Shown: in pieces, positions 61,824 to 64,000 of the stretch
How positions within the stretch are numbered: position 1 is the first letter of the stretch
Layout of the letters: every line of letters starts with the position of its first letter
NCBI RefSeq assembly: GCF_002078875.1
Contig: NC_034438.1
Span: 65,048,454 to 65,112,453, forward strand
Direction: 5' to 3'
Source of the DNA: Numida meleagris
Lineage: Eukaryota > Chordata > Aves > Galliformes > Numididae
Length of the DNA: 64,000 nt
Position numbers and translations under genes: made by a program
The notes under the pieces: generated by a model
Seen by the model: the letters and a program-made list of their open reading frames with translations, nothing else
What the model was told of the DNA's origin: nothing
Database searches by the model: none

Positions 61824-63983
61824 TCACGGGGAGTAATACAGGTGTTTCAATGGTACCAAGAGGGGGAGGTCTGCCTTCCATGGCAAGATACAGGCCGTAT
61901 TCCTGTCCTGGGTCAACACTTCGGCTTGCACTGGGGCATGTCCTGGCCGTCTGTACCACACTCTTTGGCCAGATATCTGTGGCTGCATAACTATATCAGG
62001 TACCAAAGGGGGGGTCCTGATCTGCCATAAGGACATGATGATGGTCCCCTTAGCAATGAAGACCGGAGTGTTGACCACGATGTCAGTAGGCCATGTACCA
62101 ATCACTGGAGGGACTACCGAGCCTCCCACCTCCAATAATCTCCCCCAAGGCGCAAGTAGGCCACACCACCTTGGTCCTACTTGCACCTTCCAAGGCCATT
62201 CTATCCTGTGGGTACCAGGCTCTAGATTCTCAGGGGCAGGGAGCAGAAGGTTATTTTCATTGCCAATTTGGGGTCTTACCCGATTGTCGGTGCCCGTAAT
62301 TTGGATCCTAAGAGGGGAGGCCCATGTTGTCTGTAGCATCTTCAGGGCACTGGGTCTGCCATCTCTAGGCCTTTCATTCAGGTCCCACAGGGTTTCATAG
62401 AGTCTCTTTGTCCACCCCTGCAGGGACTGAGAGTCTGTCTTCAAAGCAGCCTTCAGGATGCCATTATAACATTCAATGAGGCCCGCTCCCGTTGGATTAT
62501 AAGGCAGATGAAATCGCCATTCAATGTTGTTCTCCTCCGCCCAGCGCTGTATCATTGCGCCTGTGAAGTGTGTACCCTGGTCGCTCTCGATGACCTGTGG
62601 AGTCCCATATACCGCCATTAATTTGGTTAAAGCCTTGATGGTGTAGGCCTGGTTTGCTTTTGGTACTGGATAGGCCTGCATCAGTCCATTTGCCGTGTCG
62701 ACACAAGTTAAAGCATATCTGGCCCCCTCAGATCGTGGGAGAGGGCCTAGATAATCAATTTGCCACCACTGGAGGGGGTTATGTCCTCTGGCAAGGTGGG
62801 CAGTCGTCTCCGGCAAGGCTTTTGGTCTCATTCTCGAGCAAGCTTCGCAATTATGACATGCCTGGATGATATCTGACATAGTTATGGGCAGCCCCCATGC
62901 CTTTGCAGCTGCCCACATTGTCTTCTGTCCAGCATGTCGCAGCTTCTGGTGTAGCCAGTGGGCGATGTTCTCAGAAGGAGAGTTCTCAATCCAACGTACT
63001 CGAGCCAGCGTGTCGGCCTCATCATTTCCTGGTGACTGCAGGGGGTGATGTCCAGAAACGTGGTAGACACGTACGGTTCTATGTTTAATCACAGTCCATA
63101 TGTCTAACCACATCTCCTTGCCCCAGATTGGTCGGGCGTGGATGGTCCAGTCTTGGGTGGCCCACTGTGCGATCCAAAGAGTGATCCCACGATACACAGC
63201 CCAACTATCTGTGCAGATGTTCAGTGCACTGTCACCAGGTTCCTTGGTGATAACCATCCACACGGCTCGCAATTCTGCCCACTGGCTACTTTGACCATCC
63301 CCCTCTTCAAACCAGATTTTGTCAGTGGAGGGATGGTATGCCACTGCTCTCCACTTGCTCGGGTTGCCTTTGCTGGACCCATCCGTATACCAGGCATCTT
63401 CAGGAATGGGATATTTCCCCTCCTGAACAGGACTCTTCTCCGGTGGAGCGACCGTTGTTTCTTTCGGTGCATCACAGTGATATGTCACTGGGCCTAAGAT
63501 CTTTTGGAGTTCTTCTTTCAACGGTGATGAAGACAAACTGCTCCTCTGGCTGAGATAGGCGACCCATCGTGCCACTGTCTGTGCTTGGGCCACCCCTGTC
63601 TTAGGAAGGTGGGTCGGATCTTTCACCCACCCCTGAATTGGCAAGGTGGTCTTAACTGTGACCTCAGATGTTTGGGTTATTGGCTCTACCGCCTGTAATG
63701 CAGAGTAGGCAGCCAATAACTGTTTCTCGATCGTGCTGTATCTTTCCTCTGCTCCGTGCCAGACCTGAGACCAGAACCCGATCGGGGTCCGAACAGAACT
63801 CTGGCGTTGCCACAGGCCCCAGCCAAAGCCGTCCTGAGTGACATGAACGTCCAATTCAGCTGGGAGGGTAGGATCAAATATACCCAGTGCCTGGGCTTGT
63901 TTAACAGCCAGTTTTGCCTGTTGGAAAGCCTCGTGTTCTGTTCTCCCCCAGTCGCCCCTTCTTTGTGAGCCTATATAACGGCC
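61824..63983 (-). CDS. pol: ERV-L-like pol, C-terminal part (RNase H, integrase, dUTPase-like)
   Basis: Continuous frame of about 720 codons to a TGA at 61824-61826. It is bounded upstream by an in-frame TGA at 63984-63986, but similarity to pol in this frame starts only near 63945. Residue numbers below count from the TTG (Leu) at 63854. The end of the RT connection runs to about residue 60. RNase H (about 150-290) keeps its acidic residues in TDGS (D158), AELRA (E194), TDSWAV (D216) and NDEAD (D278). Integrase has a zinc-binding HHCC-like region (H302, H307, C333, C336) and a catalytic core with D367, D425 and E461: exactly 35 residues lie between the last two. A dUTPase-like segment (about 545-612) has a GLLAPWG block and a closing hydrophobic segment, but lacks the usual catalytic aspartate. 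A basic tail (about 628-676) ends in YYSP. Being part of a polyprotein, it has no start codon of its own. Confidence 0.9.
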   Translation of the reverse strand, partial: GRYIGSQRRGDWGRTEHEAFQQAKLAVKQAQALGIFDPTLPAELDVHVTQDGFGWGLWQRQSSVRTPIGFWSQVWHGAEERYSTIEKQLLAAYSALQAVEPITQTSEVTVKTTLPIQGWVKDPTHLPKTGVAQAQTVARWVAYLSQRSSLSSSPLKEELQKILGPVTYHCDAPKETTVAPPEKSPVQEGKYPIPEDAWYTDGSSKGNPSKWRAVAYHPSTDKIWFEEGDGQSSQWAELRAVWMVITKEPGDSALNICTDSWAVYRGITLWIAQWATQDWTIHARPIWGKEMWLDIWTVIKHRTVRVYHVSGHHPLQSPGNDEADTLARVRWIENSPSENIAHWLHQKLRHAGQKTMWAAAKAWGLPITMSDIIQACHNCEACSRMRPKALPETTAHLARGHNPLQWWQIDYLGPLPRSEGARYALTCVDTANGLMQAYPVPKANQAYTIKALTKLMAVYGTPQVIESDQGTHFTGAMIQRWAEENNIEWRFHLPYNPTGAGLIECYNGILKAALKTDSQSLQGWTKRLYETLWDLNERPRDGRPSALKMLQTTWASPLRIQITGTDNRVRPQIGNENNLLLPAPENLEPGTHRIEWPWKVQVGPRWCGLLAPWGRLLEVGGSVVPPVIGTWPTDIVVNTPVFIAKGTIIMSLWQIRTPPLVPDIVMQPQISGQRVWYRRPGHAPVQAEVLTQDRNTACILPWKADLPLLVPLKHLYYSP

Positions 63984-64000
63984 TCAGCAGCTGCGCTAAA
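63945..64000 (-). pseudogene. ERV-L-like pol, upstream frame across a frameshift
   Basis: Between about 63966 and the window edge, pol-like similarity (a Leu-Arg-Pro-Leu-Tyr motif typical of the RT connection) is in a different frame from the main pol frame. The change is equivalent to one extra base and falls at or near the G4 (63955-63958) or G5 (63945-63949) run. This is either an inactivating mutation or a homopolymer sequencing error. The gene continues beyond the window. Confidence 0.65.

Larger units (their letters stand above)
30551..64000 (+). other. Presumed PALM2 intron 1 (continues past window)
   Basis: After the donor at 30551, no further exon of the paralemmin family is seen: I looked for a reading frame continuing with a basic coiled coil (EKRKRQ-like) behind a pyrimidine-AG acceptor and found none. 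All later features (CR1 copies, simple repeats, N gap, ERV-L provirus) would lie inside this intron. This is inference; a distinct unannotated gene in the interval cannot be excluded. Confidence 0.6.
61173..64000 (-). mobile_element. ERV-L-like (class III) endogenous retrovirus, 3' part
   Basis: Minus-strand provirus cut by the window edge. Visible from its 3' end are a 307-bp LTR, an adjoining polypurine tract, a 333-bp spacer without env, and the C-terminal part of pol. Lack of env and a dUTPase-like domain downstream of the integrase core are features of the ERV-L lineage, which is well represented in chicken. The 5' LTR, primer-binding site, gag and most of the RT lie beyond 64000. A target-site duplication cannot be tested because only one flank is present. 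Confidence 0.88.

Noticed and set aside
61842..63553. Plus-strand open frames of 60-121 codons
   Set aside because: Antisense shadows of the retroviral pol gene on the minus strand.
30551..64000. A second PALM2 exon
   Set aside because: I looked for the coiled-coil continuation behind an acceptor and found no frame that fits. The first intron probably extends beyond the window, though a short exon could be missed by eye.
1..64000. CRISPR arrays, tRNA or rRNA genes, bacterial operons
   Set aside because: No regularly spaced repeats, no cloverleaf with A/B boxes noticed, and the composition, CR1 LINEs and the spliced exon indicate vertebrate DNA.

Overview
The window looks like avian nuclear DNA, most likely chicken or a close galliform relative. 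The evidence is many 5'-truncated CR1 LINE copies ending in the ATTCTATGAT-type tail, an ERV-L-like retrovirus of the kind abundant in chicken, AT-rich non-coding sequence with short microsatellites, and one recognisable vertebrate exon. That exon starts at 30506 and encodes MAEAELHKERLQAIA, followed by a GTAAGT donor. I read it as the first coding exon of paralemmin-2 (PALM2, the 5' part of the PALM2-AKAP2 locus). Human PALM2 lies in 9q31, a region whose avian counterpart is on the Z chromosome, so a Z-linked origin is a reasonable inference; nothing in the sequence proves it.

Layout. Positions 1-30130 read as upstream intergenic DNA with no exon I can support; they hold a (CCCTT)n tract, a (TTTA)n tract, a (TA)n tract and seven CR1 fragments. 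Positions 30131-30505 are the presumed PALM2 promoter and 5' UTR, 30506-30550 is the coding exon, and about 1 kb of CpG-richer sequence follows it. From 30551 to the window end is presumed PALM2 intron 1, with more CR1 fragments, a 15-base N gap at 37204-37218 set in a G run, and homopolymer tracts. No second PALM2 exon was found.

The structurally richest part is the right end. A minus-strand CR1 fragment (about 60818-61172) carries reverse transcriptase signatures with a destroyed catalytic box. It is interrupted by a minus-strand ERV-L-like provirus running off the window edge. Visible parts are a 307-bp 3' LTR (61173-61479), a polypurine tract, a short spacer without env, and the 3' part of pol (stop at 61824). 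Pol has, in order, the end of the RT connection, RNase H, integrase with an exact D,D(35)E triad, a degenerate dUTPase-like domain and a basic C-terminal tail. It stays open for over 2.1 kb and then shows a frameshift near 63945-63966.

A second nested case is at 49055-50034, where a short CR1 copy sits inside a longer CR1 and the host reading frame resumes after it. I see no bacterial-type system, CRISPR array, tRNA or rRNA. Nothing here amounts to a clearly new biological system; the points most worth following are the altered dUTPase-like domain and the paired hairpins of the LTR.
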